Shown here piece after piece: positions 52,201 to 62,428 of a DNA stretch of 64,000 bases (the stretch's first letter is position 1; the number at the start of each line of letters is the position of its first letter). The position numbers were made by a program, and so were the translations under genes. Origin of the DNA: Synechococcus sp. PCC 7335 (GTDB lineage: Bacteria > Cyanobacteriota > Cyanobacteriia > Phormidesmidales > Phormidesmidaceae); NCBI RefSeq assembly GCF_000155595.1, contig NZ_DS989904.1, forward strand, positions 1,503,175 through 1,567,174. The letters run 5' to 3'. The notes beneath the pieces are model-generated. The model worked only from the letters and a program-made list of their open reading frames with translations, ran no database searches and was not told the DNA's origin.

Positions 52201-55200
52201 TTAGCTACCTTGCCCTTTTGTTTGAACTTCGCCCGCGAGCATCTCTTGCGCGGCTTCTAAGAGCGCTTCTTCTAGATACGGCTTGGTAAAGTAGCCACTC
52301 GCACCTAGCGCTAGTGCTAGCTGACGGTGACGATCGGCGCCGCGCGAGGTCAGCATTGCCACCGGAATTTGCTTGAGAGTCTGCTCTTTTTGCATGCGTG
52401 AAAGTAGCGTCAATCCATCCATTCGCGGCATTTCTATATCGCAAAATACCAAGTCGTAAGGGAGTCCAGATTGCAACTTTGTCCAAGCTTCTTTGCCATC
52501 ACGCGCTTGCTCGACCCGATAGCCGACTTTGCTAAAGGTCATTGAGAGCAACTCGCGTACGGTAATCGAATCATCGACAATCAGCACCGTAGGAACGTGC
52601 TTTGTCTCTTCAGTGGTCTCGTCTGATTCTGACCACCGCAGCGAAACTGGCTCACGACGTAACCGTCCGGTTGCAATATCAACTAGTTCTAAAACATCTG
52701 CAATCGGCATCACCCGGCCATCGCCTAGTATTGTGGCACCCGAGATGCCAATCGGTTTAGGCACCGGCCCTTCTAACTGCTTAAACACGATCTCTTCTTC
52801 GCCCAATACCTGATCTACTTGAACAGCCACAAAGGTATCGGCGCTTCTGAGCACCACAATCGACAGCATCTCGTCGTCTAGCCTGCTGCCGTATACTTGG
52901 CTGCGGCCTATCTTTCGATTGAATCTCAATAAATCAGCGACTGGGCGAACGGGTAGCAAACTCTCACGCCAGCGGATACAGTCTTGCTCTTCTTCGTTTT
53001 TAACCAAGCGATAAGGCCCGATGTCGAGCATATCCTCAACCCCATCCATCGGAAAGGCAATCCGCGCCTGAGCGCTGATACAGCACAGCGCCTTAGAAAT
53101 ACTCAGTGTCAATGGCAGTCGAATGGTGAACTTCGTACCGCTACCTAGCTTTGAATCAATCGTAACCACGCCATGAAGCTCTGCTAGAGCGGTCTGCACA
53201 ACGTCCATGCCCACCCCTCGGCCAGCAAAATCATCCGCATAATCCCTTGTGCTAAATCCGGGCTGAAAGATTAATCCATACGCTTCGATTAGGGAAAGCT
53301 CCTCGGCTTCAGCTTGAGTGATCAGCTTTTTCTCGATTGCTTTACGTTTGACGAGGTCAGGATCGATTCCACTGCCATCGTCTGAGATACAAATTAAGGT
53401 TTGATTCCCTTGGTAGAATGCCTTGATTGTAATTTGCCCTTCAGGGGGCTTCCCTGCTGCCACTCTTTGTTCAGGCGTTTCGATCCCATGGGTAATGGCA
53501 TTATTAACAAGATGCGTCAGCGGATCATAGAGGCGCTCTACGATCATCTTATCGATTAAGGTATCTTCGCCTTCTATCACTAGCGTGGCTTCTTTTCCAC
53601 ACTTTATCGATATATCTCGTACTGCTCTGGGCAATCGAGCTGACGCATGAGAGAAAGGCACCATGCGAGCTTTGTTCAATCCCTCTTGTAGCTCAGTCGT
53701 AACGTGCCTGAACTGACGGGTAACTTGATCAGTCGATTCTACAGTGTATCCCACATCAGAAGCCGACTCTCGTAACCGAACGATTAGCTCGATCATCTCT
53801 TGAGAAAGGGTATGGAAGCCGGTGAAGCGATCCATCTCCAGCGCGTCAAAAGTCGCTCCAGTGGCATGGCCTTCTGCCTTGGGCGCGGTACTGCTGGTCA
53901 CCGCAGCATAGGATTTTTGGCTGGCTACTAAAGAACTTTCTAGAAGCGATCGCTCATAGAGATCGCGCATCTGCTGGCCCACCTCATTCATCTGCTGCAC
54001 CTGAGACATCAAATTATCAAGGAAGTGCCGCAGCCGAGTTTGATCTTTTTCTAGCGTGTTGCGGTTGACCACCAGCTCTCCAACCAAATTACTCAGGTTG
54101 TCTAACTGCTCAACTGGCACACGCATCGTTTGTTCGTGTGTACTGTGCTTTCTTTGGACTGCTCCAGACCCTGAGTGATGACTAGGGGTAGGGCTTGGCG
54201 ATTGTCGCAGCTTACCTTCTCCATCGTCTGATAGCAGCCGCTCCAAATCTTCAAAATCACCGCCTTCAAAATCTTCGGTTTTACTATTAGGCTCGATTGC
54301 ATCAGCAGAACTATCTGTCTGTGAGATAGGAGCGACGGAAGGTTCGTTTGAAGGCGCCTCAACATCTGATGAAGAATTCTCAGACACACTCTGTTCTTCG
54401 GATAAAGAAACCTCTTCTAAAAAATCGTCTGAGGAGTCCTCTTTTGAACGATCTGCTTCAGGTAGCGCTTCAAACGAATCTTCAAGCAGATTATTTGCTT
54501 GAAAGATCTCTGTTGCAGTAGAGTCAGTTTCCGTGGTTTCAGTAGATTCTTTCCCAAAGGCTTCTTCGAACTCTAGAAGGTCTTCTGGCAATAGCTCATC
54601 GAAACTGAAAGCGCTATCCTCGATATCTTCTTCGACAGCATCTTCGGCAACGTCGTCTACTGAAGCAAAAAGGCGATCAAAATCCTCATTTGTACTAGCA
54701 CTAGCGTCGCCATCATCGCCTGCTACGGAACGGCTACTCTGTTCTGCGAGTAAGTCAGCTTGCGCAAAATCATCACTTTCAGAGAAAAAGCTATCAACAT
54801 CCTCTTCCGCCTCATTTAGTTTGATTCCTGTCAACGTTGGAAATTCAATCTCTTCCTTGCTAGGGCTGGTCGGTTGATTTGAAAGAAATCCCGAAGACAA
54901 AGTTTCTGAAGTGATGCCTTCAGCTGTTATTTCTTCGGCTGTTAGTAGTTCTTGGTCAAACGCAGGTAGATCAAAAGCTTCTGATAGGCTTTCTGAATTA
55001 GCGACTTCATCGTCAGACTCTGATATGTTCGAATTCTCGTAAAATGTTTCATCGAACAGATCATTCGCAGGGGAAGCATATTCTATTTGATCGCTGCTAG
55101 ACGCTTCGCCCAAAGAAACCTCGGTGAATAGATCTGCGATGTCATCTTGTTCCTGTTGATCTAGGTTTTCAGGATTTAGTTGTGCCTTTTCAGGCATCAA

Positions 55201-56304
55201 AACATGACTCTCTGATGTATCGTCGAGTTTTTCTAGCTTATCCTCAAACAGGTCTGCAAAATCTTCTAGCCCTTCGCTGCCGATGTCTGGTGCAACGCTG
55301 TTTTCTGTCGCGAATAGTGCGCTAAGCGATTCATCTATCTCTTCCTTCCTTTCGCTATGAAGATCAAGCGTAGAAAGCTCTGAAGGAACCTCGTCGAAGT
55401 CCAGTTCCTGGTCAGTAAGGTCTAGAGAATCTAATTCATCAGCACCAGAGTGATCAGTCTCAGGCAGACTGCTTGCTTGCTCAGTTTCTAGAACGTCTCT
55501 AGGAAGTAGCGATCGCATCGCATCAGAAGCCACAATCTCTGACTCGCGACCTGCAAGGACTAGGTCTTGAGCATTCTTGATCTCTTTAATCAGAGTGGGC
55601 GCTAGAACTCGGTACGCTTTCTCAAGATTAGTCGTGGCTAGCCTAGCAGTTTCTAATAGTTCACACCAGCCAATCAGCCTAAACCTCTCTCCGAGCGCAG
55701 TTAGTTGGCTACACACGGTCTGAAGCTCTTGCCTACTTTCTGGCGAATCTGGCTGTTTGAACAAACTCAGCATCTGTCGTAGTAGCGCTGCGACATCTTG
55801 CCCAAAGCTAACTTGTATCGCTTCTACATTTGCCGAGCTGTTATCACGACTGCTGTCGGTTGGGGAGACACTATCCTGATTATCCGCGATCAAGGCGTTT
55901 AGGTGCGCATCTATCTGCACAAACACTGGATCGATCTCAGCCGTGATTGATTGGGCTTTTTCAGAAGTGAGCCCCGAAGAACCTTCTAGCTGTTCTACGA
56001 GATCTTGTAGTCCATCCGAAACCTTCAAGAACATAGTTTCCAATGTCCTATCGACCTGGAGCGTCGACTCTTTTAGAACCTTGAAGTAGTCCTCCAGGCG
56101 ATGGGCCGTTTTTTGAATACTCTCTAATCCGAGCATCGCCGCGCCGCCTTTTACTGAATGCGCTGCTCTAAAAATCTCATTGGCCTTCTCTGAATCCTCA
56201 ATAGTAGCTTGAAGGTTGAGCAACCCTTGCTCAATGGTATTGAGATGGTCTTTGGCCTCCTCAATGAAGTATCCCATGATGCGCTGTTGTTGCTCAGGCA
56301 GCAT
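52201..56304 (-). CDS. hmpE: CheA-type hybrid histidine kinase of the pilus chemotaxis locus
   Basis: A 1367-residue kinase for phototactic or chemotactic pilus control. The N-terminal Hpt domain has the phosphorylated His49 in FRAAHSVKGGAAMLG. A long acidic, Ser/Asp/Glu-rich linker spans about 290-700. The dimerisation (P3) helices start at TMRVPVEQLDNLSNLVGELV, and the HATPase has HLVNNAITHGIETPEQR, SDDGSGIDPDLV and FAGRGVGMDVVQ. A CheW-like domain and a C-terminal receiver (VLIVDDSITVRELL, phosphorylated Asp in LVFCDIEMPRMDGL, lysine in YFTKPY) complete it. This is the PilL/HmpE/PixL layout. It is the last gene of a minus-strand operon with hmpC and hmpD. Confidence 0.92.
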   Translation of the reverse strand: MLPEQQQRIMGYFIEEAKDHLNTIEQGLLNLQATIEDSEKANEIFRAAHSVKGGAAMLGLESIQKTAHRLEDYFKVLKESTLQVDRTLETMFLKVSDGLQDLVEQLEGSSGLTSEKAQSITAEIDPVFVQIDAHLNALIADNQDSVSPTDSSRDNSSANVEAIQVSFGQDVAALLRQMLSLFKQPDSPESRQELQTVCSQLTALGERFRLIGWCELLETARLATTNLEKAYRVLAPTLIKEIKNAQDLVLAGRESEIVASDAMRSLLPRDVLETEQASSLPETDHSGADELDSLDLTDQELDFDEVPSELSTLDLHSERKEEIDESLSALFATENSVAPDIGSEGLEDFADLFEDKLEKLDDTSESHVLMPEKAQLNPENLDQQEQDDIADLFTEVSLGEASSSDQIEYASPANDLFDETFYENSNISESDDEVANSESLSEAFDLPAFDQELLTAEEITAEGITSETLSSGFLSNQPTSPSKEEIEFPTLTGIKLNEAEEDVDSFFSESDDFAQADLLAEQSSRSVAGDDGDASASTNEDFDRLFASVDDVAEDAVEEDIEDSAFSFDELLPEDLLEFEEAFGKESTETTETDSTATEIFQANNLLEDSFEALPEADRSKEDSSDDFLEEVSLSEEQSVSENSSSDVEAPSNEPSVAPISQTDSSADAIEPNSKTEDFEGGDFEDLERLLSDDGEGKLRQSPSPTPSHHSGSGAVQRKHSTHEQTMRVPVEQLDNLSNLVGELVVNRNTLEKDQTRLRHFLDNLMSQVQQMNEVGQQMRDLYERSLLESSLVASQKSYAAVTSSTAPKAEGHATGATFDALEMDRFTGFHTLSQEMIELIVRLRESASDVGYTVESTDQVTRQFRHVTTELQEGLNKARMVPFSHASARLPRAVRDISIKCGKEATLVIEGEDTLIDKMIVERLYDPLTHLVNNAITHGIETPEQRVAAGKPPEGQITIKAFYQGNQTLICISDDGSGIDPDLVKRKAIEKKLITQAEAEELSLIEAYGLIFQPGFSTRDYADDFAGRGVGMDVVQTALAELHGVVTIDSKLGSGTKFTIRLPLTLSISKALCCISAQARIAFPMDGVEDMLDIGPYRLVKNEEEQDCIRWRESLLPVRPVADLLRFNRKIGRSQVYGSRLDDEMLSIVVLRSADTFVAVQVDQVLGEEEIVFKQLEGPVPKPIGISGATILGDGRVMPIADVLELVDIATGRLRREPVSLRWSESDETTEETKHVPTVLIVDDSITVRELLSMTFSKVGYRVEQARDGKEAWTKLQSGLPYDLVFCDIEMPRMDGLTLLSRMQKEQTLKQIPVAMLTSRGADRHRQLALALGASGYFTKPYLEEALLEAAQEMLAGEVQTKGQGS

Positions 56305-56395
56305 AGCCGCGTTCTCTCCATCTATGTCTTTATCAGACGTGTATGTACAGGTGTTGTCGAAACTAACTTGTCGAAACTAACACTGATTTGTCTGC

Positions 56396-59300
56396 TTAGG
56401 TATCTTCAGCCGTACCCAGCTTAAACTTACCAACTGAAGCTAATAGGTCACTAGCAACGCCGACTAAATTTTGCATTGATCCTGATACTCGCTGGGATTC
56501 GTGCGAGGTTTCTTGAGCAGTCAGTTCTACAGATTGCATCACCTGAGCAACCGCTTTTGAGGTTTCAGTTTGCTCAACAGTATTTGCCGTAATCGAGCGT
56601 ACTAAGACATCAATCCGGTTAGATACTTGGATAATATCCTCTAGCGACTGTTTTGCTTGTTCTGCTAAGCGAGTCCCTTCAATCACTTGCTGCGTGCCCT
56701 CTTCCATAGCAGTCATTACTCCCCCTGTATCACCTTGAATTTGTATCACAATTTGCTCGATCTCTTTAGATGCTTTGGCAGCACGATCGGCAAGCTGTCT
56801 GACTTCGTCAGCGACAATGGCAAATCCACGACCCGCTTCTCCGGCTCTTGCCGCCTCAATACTGGCATTCAGCGCAAGCAAATTAGTTCGAGATGCGATT
56901 TGTGAGATCAATGCCACAATCTTAGAGATTTCCTGAGAAGATTCCGCCAAACGTTTGACTTTACGAGTGGTATCCGCCACAGTTTCTCGAATATCTAGGA
57001 TGCCAGCAACGGTTCTTTCTACCGCTTCACCGCCTCGCAGGGCTGTTTCAGAGGCAGTGCGAGCAACTTCTTCGGCTTCGCGAGCACTTTCAGCAACCCG
57101 TTGAATAGAATCAGTCATTATCTGGACAGAATTGAGCGTAACAGCTAGCTCTTCAGCCTGCCGAAGAGCATCGGCGGATAGGGATTTGGCAAATTGTTCG
57201 TTTTCTGTCGAGCCTTGGCTGACTTGTCTTGCTGCAACGCTGACTTGCTTAACGATCTCACGTAGATTTTCAATTGTTAGATTAAACGAATCGGCTACCG
57301 CTCCTAGCACATCGGCGGTTACCTCAGCTTTTACGGTTAGATCACCTCTGGCTGCGCCCTCTACATCGTCTAGTAGGCGAATCACCTGACGCTGCAAGTC
57401 TTCTTTGGCTTGTTCTTGCTCTTGTGCCTTGAGCTGCGCTTCTTCTGTTGTTTTAGAAATAGCGCCAGCCATGTAGTTAAATTCTTTAGAAAGCTGCCCA
57501 AACTCATCTTTGGTTGAGATGGTTGCTCTTGCACTGAAATCTCCGGTTGAGAGTTGGGTGAATTTTTCTCGTAGCGCTTCTACGCTTTCTTTGGCATGTC
57601 TATCCATCAGGGAGCCTAAGCCGAAGACGCTGCCAAAACTAACTAGCCCTGCGGCTACACTGACCGCCAGCGGTGCGGCAGGGCTAGAACCTCTTTGTCC
57701 TGTTGGATTTCCACTTGCTGAAGGGATCATCAGTAGCCCAACGGTGCCAACTGCAACCATAGACAAAAGTCCTGCTGATCCTGCTAGTATCAGCCGTTTG
57801 GTCCTCATTGGAGCATTTCCTAGAAAGCTCGGCTTTCTTTGCTCTTGAAGCTTCGAGCTGCTCGTTGTGTTGTCGAAGCTAGGCATAACTGGACTTTGCC
57901 TATCTGAGCTATCGGTACTATCGGGGCTATCGGTACTATTAGAGCTATCGGTACTGTTTGGTGCGATCGCGTCAGGTAAATTGTCCTCAAGTCCGTCAAC
58001 CTGTTCAGGTTCAATCCTTGCAGGCGAAGTCGTAGAGTTCATAGAACTATCCACAAGCGCAAACTCTGGAATAGTCTCAAAGTTGTCAGAGTCATCAAAA
58101 CTATCAGATAACTCAGGTAGTTCCCCTGGTAACCCATCAGAGGCGAGGGTCGTTTGCTTATCTGTAGCGGCTACTTTGTCTGAGTCGGTTTCCTCCAATC
58201 GGTTATCTATGCGCTTATCGCCCCCCATCAAGAAGGTGTTTTCTTCTGCTTGAGTTTCTATCTGGGGCTCAAAAGATACTCCCTCAAACGAACCATCGTC
58301 TTCTTCATCCAAAGAATCATCACGCTTATCCCCCATCAAGAAGGTGTTTTCTTCTGCTTGAGTTTCTATCTGGGGCTCAAAAGATACTCCCTCAAACGAA
58401 CCATCGTCTTCTTCATCCAAAGAATCATCACGCTTATCCCCCATCAAGAAGGTGTTTTCTTCTGCTTGAGCCTCTATCTGAGGTTCAAAAGATACTCCCT
58501 CAAACGAACCATCGTCTTCTTCATCCAAAGAATCATCACTATCAAGCGTTGGAGAACTATTAGATTCATATTCAGACGTTTCATCAGCACCAGTACCTGA
58601 GTTTTGGCCCACTGCCAATAGTGAGTCTCGCTCGTTAGCTTCTCCGGCATCGCCAAAAGCTTCATCGAACTCTGCTATGTCAAAGTCAACATCAGCGTCA
58701 TCGCTCAATACAGACATATCGTCCTCTACAGAAGACCCGCCAGATACTTCATCGGTAAAGGGCATACCAAACGGACTATCTGAGGTCGCCGCTAGCGGAT
58801 CATCTGCCACGCTGCTCTCTGCCACGCCATTTAGATCGAACGGATTGTCCCCATCCTTTAATGCTGACGAAGGATCCTCACCTTCCATATCTAGCTGGTC
58901 AGCAGAAAGTTCAAAAGGATTGCCATCACTGCTTACCCACGACCCTGTGTTCTCAAAGTCGTCCCCGTCGTAGTCGCTATCAAAATCGTCTGTCAAGTCG
59001 CCGAATTCGCTTAATTCATCGCCACGAGCTTCGGCTTTATACTCTTTAGACCAGGCTAGTGTATCTGCCTGGCTGTCCATATCATTTGAAGTGAAATCCT
59101 CTGGTTGGATATCGACCTCAGCTATAGGCTCTAGGAGGCCATCGTCGAATTCTTCCGGCATGGGAGAGGGCACTACCTCTCCTAGTTGTTCTTCATCGAA
59201 GAGATCTTCTTCTGAGTAGCTTCCTTCACTCTGTTTGATAGATTGATTAGCATAGGCCAAGCCGTTATTAGCATAGTCGGCAAATTCTGGATCAGAAGAG

Positions 59301-59551
59301 ATATGCAAGAGAGCTTTGTATTGTTGCTTAGCTACTTCGTACTCTTGTAGGCCATAGCAATAGATATGGCCCTTGAGTAACAGCACGCTGACGTCATCTG
59401 GATAGTCCTCTGCCAACACATCAATCGCCTGAGCAGCTTCTTCAAAGCGACCTTGCATATATGCTATTTCTGCTGCTTGATATGTTTGTGCGTAGTCCGT
59501 AGCCGATGTCATTGTTCCTTTCCTCTTGCCGACTCTGAAATCCTGATGCAA
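56396..59551 (-). CDS. hmpD: Methyl-accepting chemotaxis protein of the pilus locus
   Basis: A 1051-residue receptor-type transducer. The N-terminus has a TPR-like segment ([27 protein letters not shown] and neighbours). A long acidic Ser/Asp/Glu-rich region (about 120-560) follows and contains three 36-residue repeats. One or two membrane helices sit near residues 590-640 ([21 protein letters not shown] and [23 protein letters not shown]). HAMP-like and MCP signalling domains follow, with the hairpin tip [44 protein letters not shown]. This is the PilJ/HmpD layout. Light- or signal-sensing GAF domains, as in PixJ, are absent. It overlaps neither neighbour: 91 bp to hmpE, 33 bp to hmpC. Confidence 0.92.
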   Translation of the reverse strand: MHQDFRVGKRKGTMTSATDYAQTYQAAEIAYMQGRFEEAAQAIDVLAEDYPDDVSVLLLKGHIYCYGLQEYEVAKQQYKALLHISSDPEFADYANNGLAYANQSIKQSEGSYSEEDLFDEEQLGEVVPSPMPEEFDDGLLEPIAEVDIQPEDFTSNDMDSQADTLAWSKEYKAEARGDELSEFGDLTDDFDSDYDGDDFENTGSWVSSDGNPFELSADQLDMEGEDPSSALKDGDNPFDLNGVAESSVADDPLAATSDSPFGMPFTDEVSGGSSVEDDMSVLSDDADVDFDIAEFDEAFGDAGEANERDSLLAVGQNSGTGADETSEYESNSSPTLDSDDSLDEEDDGSFEGVSFEPQIEAQAEENTFLMGDKRDDSLDEEDDGSFEGVSFEPQIETQAEENTFLMGDKRDDSLDEEDDGSFEGVSFEPQIETQAEENTFLMGGDKRIDNRLEETDSDKVAATDKQTTLASDGLPGELPELSDSFDDSDNFETIPEFALVDSSMNSTTSPARIEPEQVDGLEDNLPDAIAPNSTDSSNSTDSPDSTDSSDRQSPVMPSFDNTTSSSKLQEQRKPSFLGNAPMRTKRLILAGSAGLLSMVAVGTVGLLMIPSASGNPTGQRGSSPAAPLAVSVAAGLVSFGSVFGLGSLMDRHAKESVEALREKFTQLSTGDFSARATISTKDEFGQLSKEFNYMAGAISKTTEEAQLKAQEQEQAKEDLQRQVIRLLDDVEGAARGDLTVKAEVTADVLGAVADSFNLTIENLREIVKQVSVAARQVSQGSTENEQFAKSLSADALRQAEELAVTLNSVQIMTDSIQRVAESAREAEEVARTASETALRGGEAVERTVAGILDIRETVADTTRKVKRLAESSQEISKIVALISQIASRTNLLALNASIEAARAGEAGRGFAIVADEVRQLADRAAKASKEIEQIVIQIQGDTGGVMTAMEEGTQQVIEGTRLAEQAKQSLEDIIQVSNRIDVLVRSITANTVEQTETSKAVAQVMQSVELTAQETSHESQRVSGSMQNLVGVASDLLASVGKFKLGTAEDT
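58225..58548. repeat. Three tandem 108-bp repeats within hmpD
   Basis: The unit starts with CCATCAAGAAGGTGTTTTCT at 58225, 58333 and 58441, a period of exactly 108 bp. It encodes 36 residues per unit on the minus strand, [20 protein letters not shown] followed by [16 protein letters not shown]. Copies one and two are almost identical, copy three slightly diverged (for example IEAQ in place of IETQ), pointing to recent expansion. Confidence 0.95.
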
Positions 59552-59584
59552 AATTTGTGGGTATCACGGATGATAGGACTACTG

Positions 59585-60109
59585 CTAAGCCACCCATCGA
59601 GCTGAGTGCAAAATAGCAACATGGTCAAGTAGTTTCAAAGGACTGCCTGAGCCTAGAAGCCATTCTCCTTTCAAAAAAGGTGCCATTCCGTCTGATGGGT
59701 TTGTGGTTGCCTTAAGCGATTCAGGATCTAGCCAGTCTGTGCCTACCACTTTGTCGACCGCTAGACCTAGCACTATTCCCTGCTCTTCTACAGCAATAAC
59801 TGGAATTTCGGCGCAGTCTGTGTTCATCAACTTGGCACAGCCTAGGAATTGACCTAAATCCGCGACCCAGATGACTTGTCCCTGTTGGTTGAGTGTCCCT
59901 AGTAGAAGAGGCGAAACATTAGGTACTGGGGTGATGTAATCAGGGGCATGTTGAATGATTCGACGAATTCCCGTAGCCGGCAGTGCAAATTCACTCCCCT
60001 CTGCAACAAAAAAACGCAGGTGAAGTTCCCCCTCGCGCGTCTCAGCTTTCTGAGGCTTTGAAGCTTGATGATTTCCTTCTGTTGCCTGAAAGTCAGGATT
60101 CTCTACCAT
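59585..60109 (-). CDS. hmpC: CheW-type adaptor of the pilus chemotaxis locus
   Basis: A 174-residue CheW-family protein that couples receptor HmpD to kinase HmpE. The recognisable core is LHLRFFVAEGSEFALPATGIRRI, VSPLLLGTLNQQGQVIWVADLGQFLG and VLGLAVDKVVGTDWLD. The first 25 residues are polar and variable. The start ATG 60109 has no neighbouring competitor. It begins the minus-strand operon. In Nostoc this position follows hmpB, which is missing here. Confidence 0.88.
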   Translation of the reverse strand: MVENPDFQATEGNHQASKPQKAETREGELHLRFFVAEGSEFALPATGIRRIIQHAPDYITPVPNVSPLLLGTLNQQGQVIWVADLGQFLGCAKLMNTDCAEIPVIAVEEQGIVLGLAVDKVVGTDWLDPESLKATTNPSDGMAPFLKGEWLLGSGSPLKLLDHVAILHSARWVA

Positions 60110-60465
60110 AGCGAATGTTGTCAGTTTCTTGTATACATAGATCTTCTCCGCCTAGGTGTGAGGACGAAGTCCTTCAACCTTTTGCTTGGCTCGCGCTTCT
60201 CGGATGCATCCGATTGGGCATCACAATATCTAACAGCACCCGTGCAGCTTGCTGGTCAATCATTCCCTACGTTGTCATCAAAGTACCGGTTGATGGCCTA
60301 AGCGCTAACTTTATTTATCAACTATGGGATAGCAGCTGGTAGATTCCTCAAAAACTTTTGACCTTGCCTTTTGCTTGATGAGTGTCAGTACAGATGTGTC
60401 TCGCTCAGCGAATGCTGGGCATACTGGGAGCCCGATAGCCTGCACAAGTAAAGGGAATTACCAGC
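60110..60465. other. Divergent intergenic region between hmpC and hmpF
   Basis: The 356 bp hold promoters for the hmp operon and hmpF, and a short receiver-like relic at 60177-60263. Plus-strand frames here (up to 78 codons) look like shadows. Confidence 0.45.
60177..60263 (-). pseudogene. Possible relic of a receiver-domain gene (hmpB position)
   Basis: On the minus strand an ATG at 60263 opens a 28-codon frame reading MIDQQAARVLLDIVMPN, then RMHPRS, and stops. The segment VLLDIVMPN is the phosphoacceptor strand of CheY-like receivers (x-LLDIVMPxxxG). It lies directly upstream of hmpC, where hmpB (a CheY) sits in Nostoc. The flanking bases do not give the acidic N-terminal or lysine C-terminal motifs in any frame. 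A chance match cannot be excluded. Confidence 0.4.
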
Positions 60466-62226
60466 GTGCTTTATCTAGCCGAGACACAAAGGAAGAGTGG
60501 ATTTATGGGTGGTGGCAAAGCTACTTTTAAGCTGATTGCTGCCCAAAGATCCGAGCATGACTGGACAGGTGTGCCGAATGAAGAGCTAATTCCTGCACCC
60601 GATGACGCGCCGTATGCCAACGGAGTTCTGGTGATGGTAGAGCTCACTAGCAACCGCCAGGTGAAACGTCATCAAGAAGCTGGCCGGCCGCTAGTGAGCG
60701 TCTTGCAGAACTTCTCTGGAATGAACAAGAAGTTTAAGTCTCAAGGTGAAGAGATAGAACAGTGGAAGGAGTCGTTGACCTATCAGAGCCAGGCCTTGAG
60801 CCGTCGAGAGATGGAAATAGAGACCAGGCGAGAACAGATAGAGCAAGCTGAAGCTGACTTAGAAAGCGTTAGGGCACAGCAGCAGGAGATAGAGGAACAG
60901 AAGGCTGCAGTAGACCAACTACAAGCAGATCTAGCTCGTAAGAACGCCGAGTTAAAAGGTGCGTGGGCACATCTAAATGGCGAAATTCAGCAGTTTGAGG
61001 AGCGAAAAGAAGAATTTCAAGCGGAGCATCATCGCGGAGGTAGCCTTAGCGATGAGCAGACTGCTCAAATCAATTCGGCGCTTGCGGACCTTGGCCAGCC
61101 AGATTCAATTGCTTCGACTGTCGCCGGTAAGGTGACAAATGCTTTTGAGCTAATGACTGGACATCAAGCCGATCTAGATAAGGAACGACAGCACCTCGAA
61201 CAAAGACAGGCTGAGCTGACGGCGGCACAAGCGGAGCTAGACGCTCAAACCCAGAACCTGCTGGCGATGAAGCAATCGCTGGTAGAAGCTGAATTAAAGC
61301 TTCACAATACCCAGGTTCATTTGCAGCAGCAGCAGTCCCTGCTTGTTACCAAACAAGAGCACAATCACCTCTTGACGGAGCAGTTAAAGAACCAAACTGA
61401 GCTGCATCAGCAGGTATACGAGCTACTAAGTGCTACTGACAAAGTGAGGCTAAGCAAGAAGGTAGACGTTGCATCCTTGGAAGCGATGGCGGAGGAAGAG
61501 CTGCAGGCACTAGTGACTAAGTTAGAGAAAGACTTAGAAAAAATGATTCAGTTCGTCAACGATCAAGAAGAAGAGCTGAAGCTTCAGCAAGATGAAATTG
61601 ATGCGCTTAAAGGTAAGCTGACTGAGGTAAATGATTATGACCGGCTGCAGCTAGAAACAGAGATCGAAGAAGCGAATGATCGCCACGTGATGCTGGCCCG
61701 AACGCTGGTAGGCCAAAGGCGAAATCTACTAGAGCGTCAGGAAGTGCTAAGCCAACATCAAGCCGTGCTACTACGCCGTCAGGGGCTAGCCGCTGACGAG
61801 GAAGGAACAGGGACTGAACTGGAGCCAGTTTTAGATGAGATTGACAAGCTGCGGGCGTTGCTAGATGAGCAGATCCAGCAGCTAGAAGCGGAGATTGCCC
61901 AGATACAGTCTGAGCTAGACACACTGAAGCAGACTCGGCAGCAGCAGCAGCAGGCTACGGATAAGCAGCGACAGAAGATCGCTGACGCAGATTTGGCCTG
62001 TCGAGCCCAATATCAAGTAGTCGGTGAATTGCAGGGCCAGGTTATGCTATACGAGTCTATGCTATCGATTATGGAAGGGCATATAGGCGGATTTGAACAG
62101 GTGTTAGAGGAAGTCTCGATAGCGGTTGGCCAGTGGCAAGAAGCGAAGGCAGAGCAGCAGCGTAAGATAACGCTTGCTCAGCAGATGATTGAAACCCTTA
62201 GCTCACCAGAGCCCGCTCTGGTCTAA
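60466..62226 (+). CDS. hmpF: Pilus motility and taxis protein HmpF
   Basis: A 586-residue protein needed for type IV pilus motility, found at the cell poles or junctions. The N-terminal domain (residues 1-95) starts MLYLAETQRKSGFMGGGKATFKLIAAQRSEHDW and continues VLVMVELTSNRQVKRHQEAGRPLVSVLQNFS, typical of HmpF. The rest is nearly continuous coiled coil (SQALSRREMEIETRREQIEQ to QQQQQATDKQRQKIADADL). It is divergent from hmpC, the same arrangement as in Nostoc punctiforme. The start at 60466 (GTG) is supported by the conserved MLYLAE N-terminus. Confidence 0.93.
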   Translation: MLYLAETQRKSGFMGGGKATFKLIAAQRSEHDWTGVPNEELIPAPDDAPYANGVLVMVELTSNRQVKRHQEAGRPLVSVLQNFSGMNKKFKSQGEEIEQWKESLTYQSQALSRREMEIETRREQIEQAEADLESVRAQQQEIEEQKAAVDQLQADLARKNAELKGAWAHLNGEIQQFEERKEEFQAEHHRGGSLSDEQTAQINSALADLGQPDSIASTVAGKVTNAFELMTGHQADLDKERQHLEQRQAELTAAQAELDAQTQNLLAMKQSLVEAELKLHNTQVHLQQQQSLLVTKQEHNHLLTEQLKNQTELHQQVYELLSATDKVRLSKKVDVASLEAMAEEELQALVTKLEKDLEKMIQFVNDQEEELKLQQDEIDALKGKLTEVNDYDRLQLETEIEEANDRHVMLARTLVGQRRNLLERQEVLSQHQAVLLRRQGLAADEEGTGTELEPVLDEIDKLRALLDEQIQQLEAEIAQIQSELDTLKQTRQQQQQATDKQRQKIADADLACRAQYQVVGELQGQVMLYESMLSIMEGHIGGFEQVLEEVSIAVGQWQEAKAEQQRKITLAQQMIETLSSPEPALV

Positions 62227-62324
62227 GACTCTCCTAACCTCTAAGCTAGTCCCCTTCAAAAGCTGGGAACCAAAGCGAGGTCACATTAACAGCGCTCTTG
62301 CTTTTTGCAAGGCAAGTGAGGCTA

Positions 62325-62385
62325 TGCACTTAGGCTTCGTAGGACGAGGGTTTGTAGCATTTGAACATGCTATAGGCTAAGTGCA
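62325..62385. repeat. Nested inverted repeats upstream of the S4 protein gene
   Basis: Outer arms TGCACTTAG (62325-62333) and CTAAGTGCA (62377-62385) enclose an inner pair TAGCAT (62355-62360) and ATGCTA (62367-62372). The element ends 43 bp before the start codon of the S4 gene. It could fold as a leader structure of that mRNA or end the hmpF transcript. Confidence 0.5.
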
Positions 62386-62428
62386 GGTTGCTATAGTATT
62401 ACAGGTTATATGCAATGCTTATAGGGTG

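Noticed and set aside
58250-58600. 116-codon plus-strand repetitive frame opposite hmpD
   Set aside because: It is the antisense reading of the 108-bp repeats, which have a length divisible by three and so keep all frames open.
60115-60342. 75-codon plus-strand frame between hmpC and hmpF
   Set aside because: It is antisense to the possible receiver relic and has no protein-like pattern of its own.
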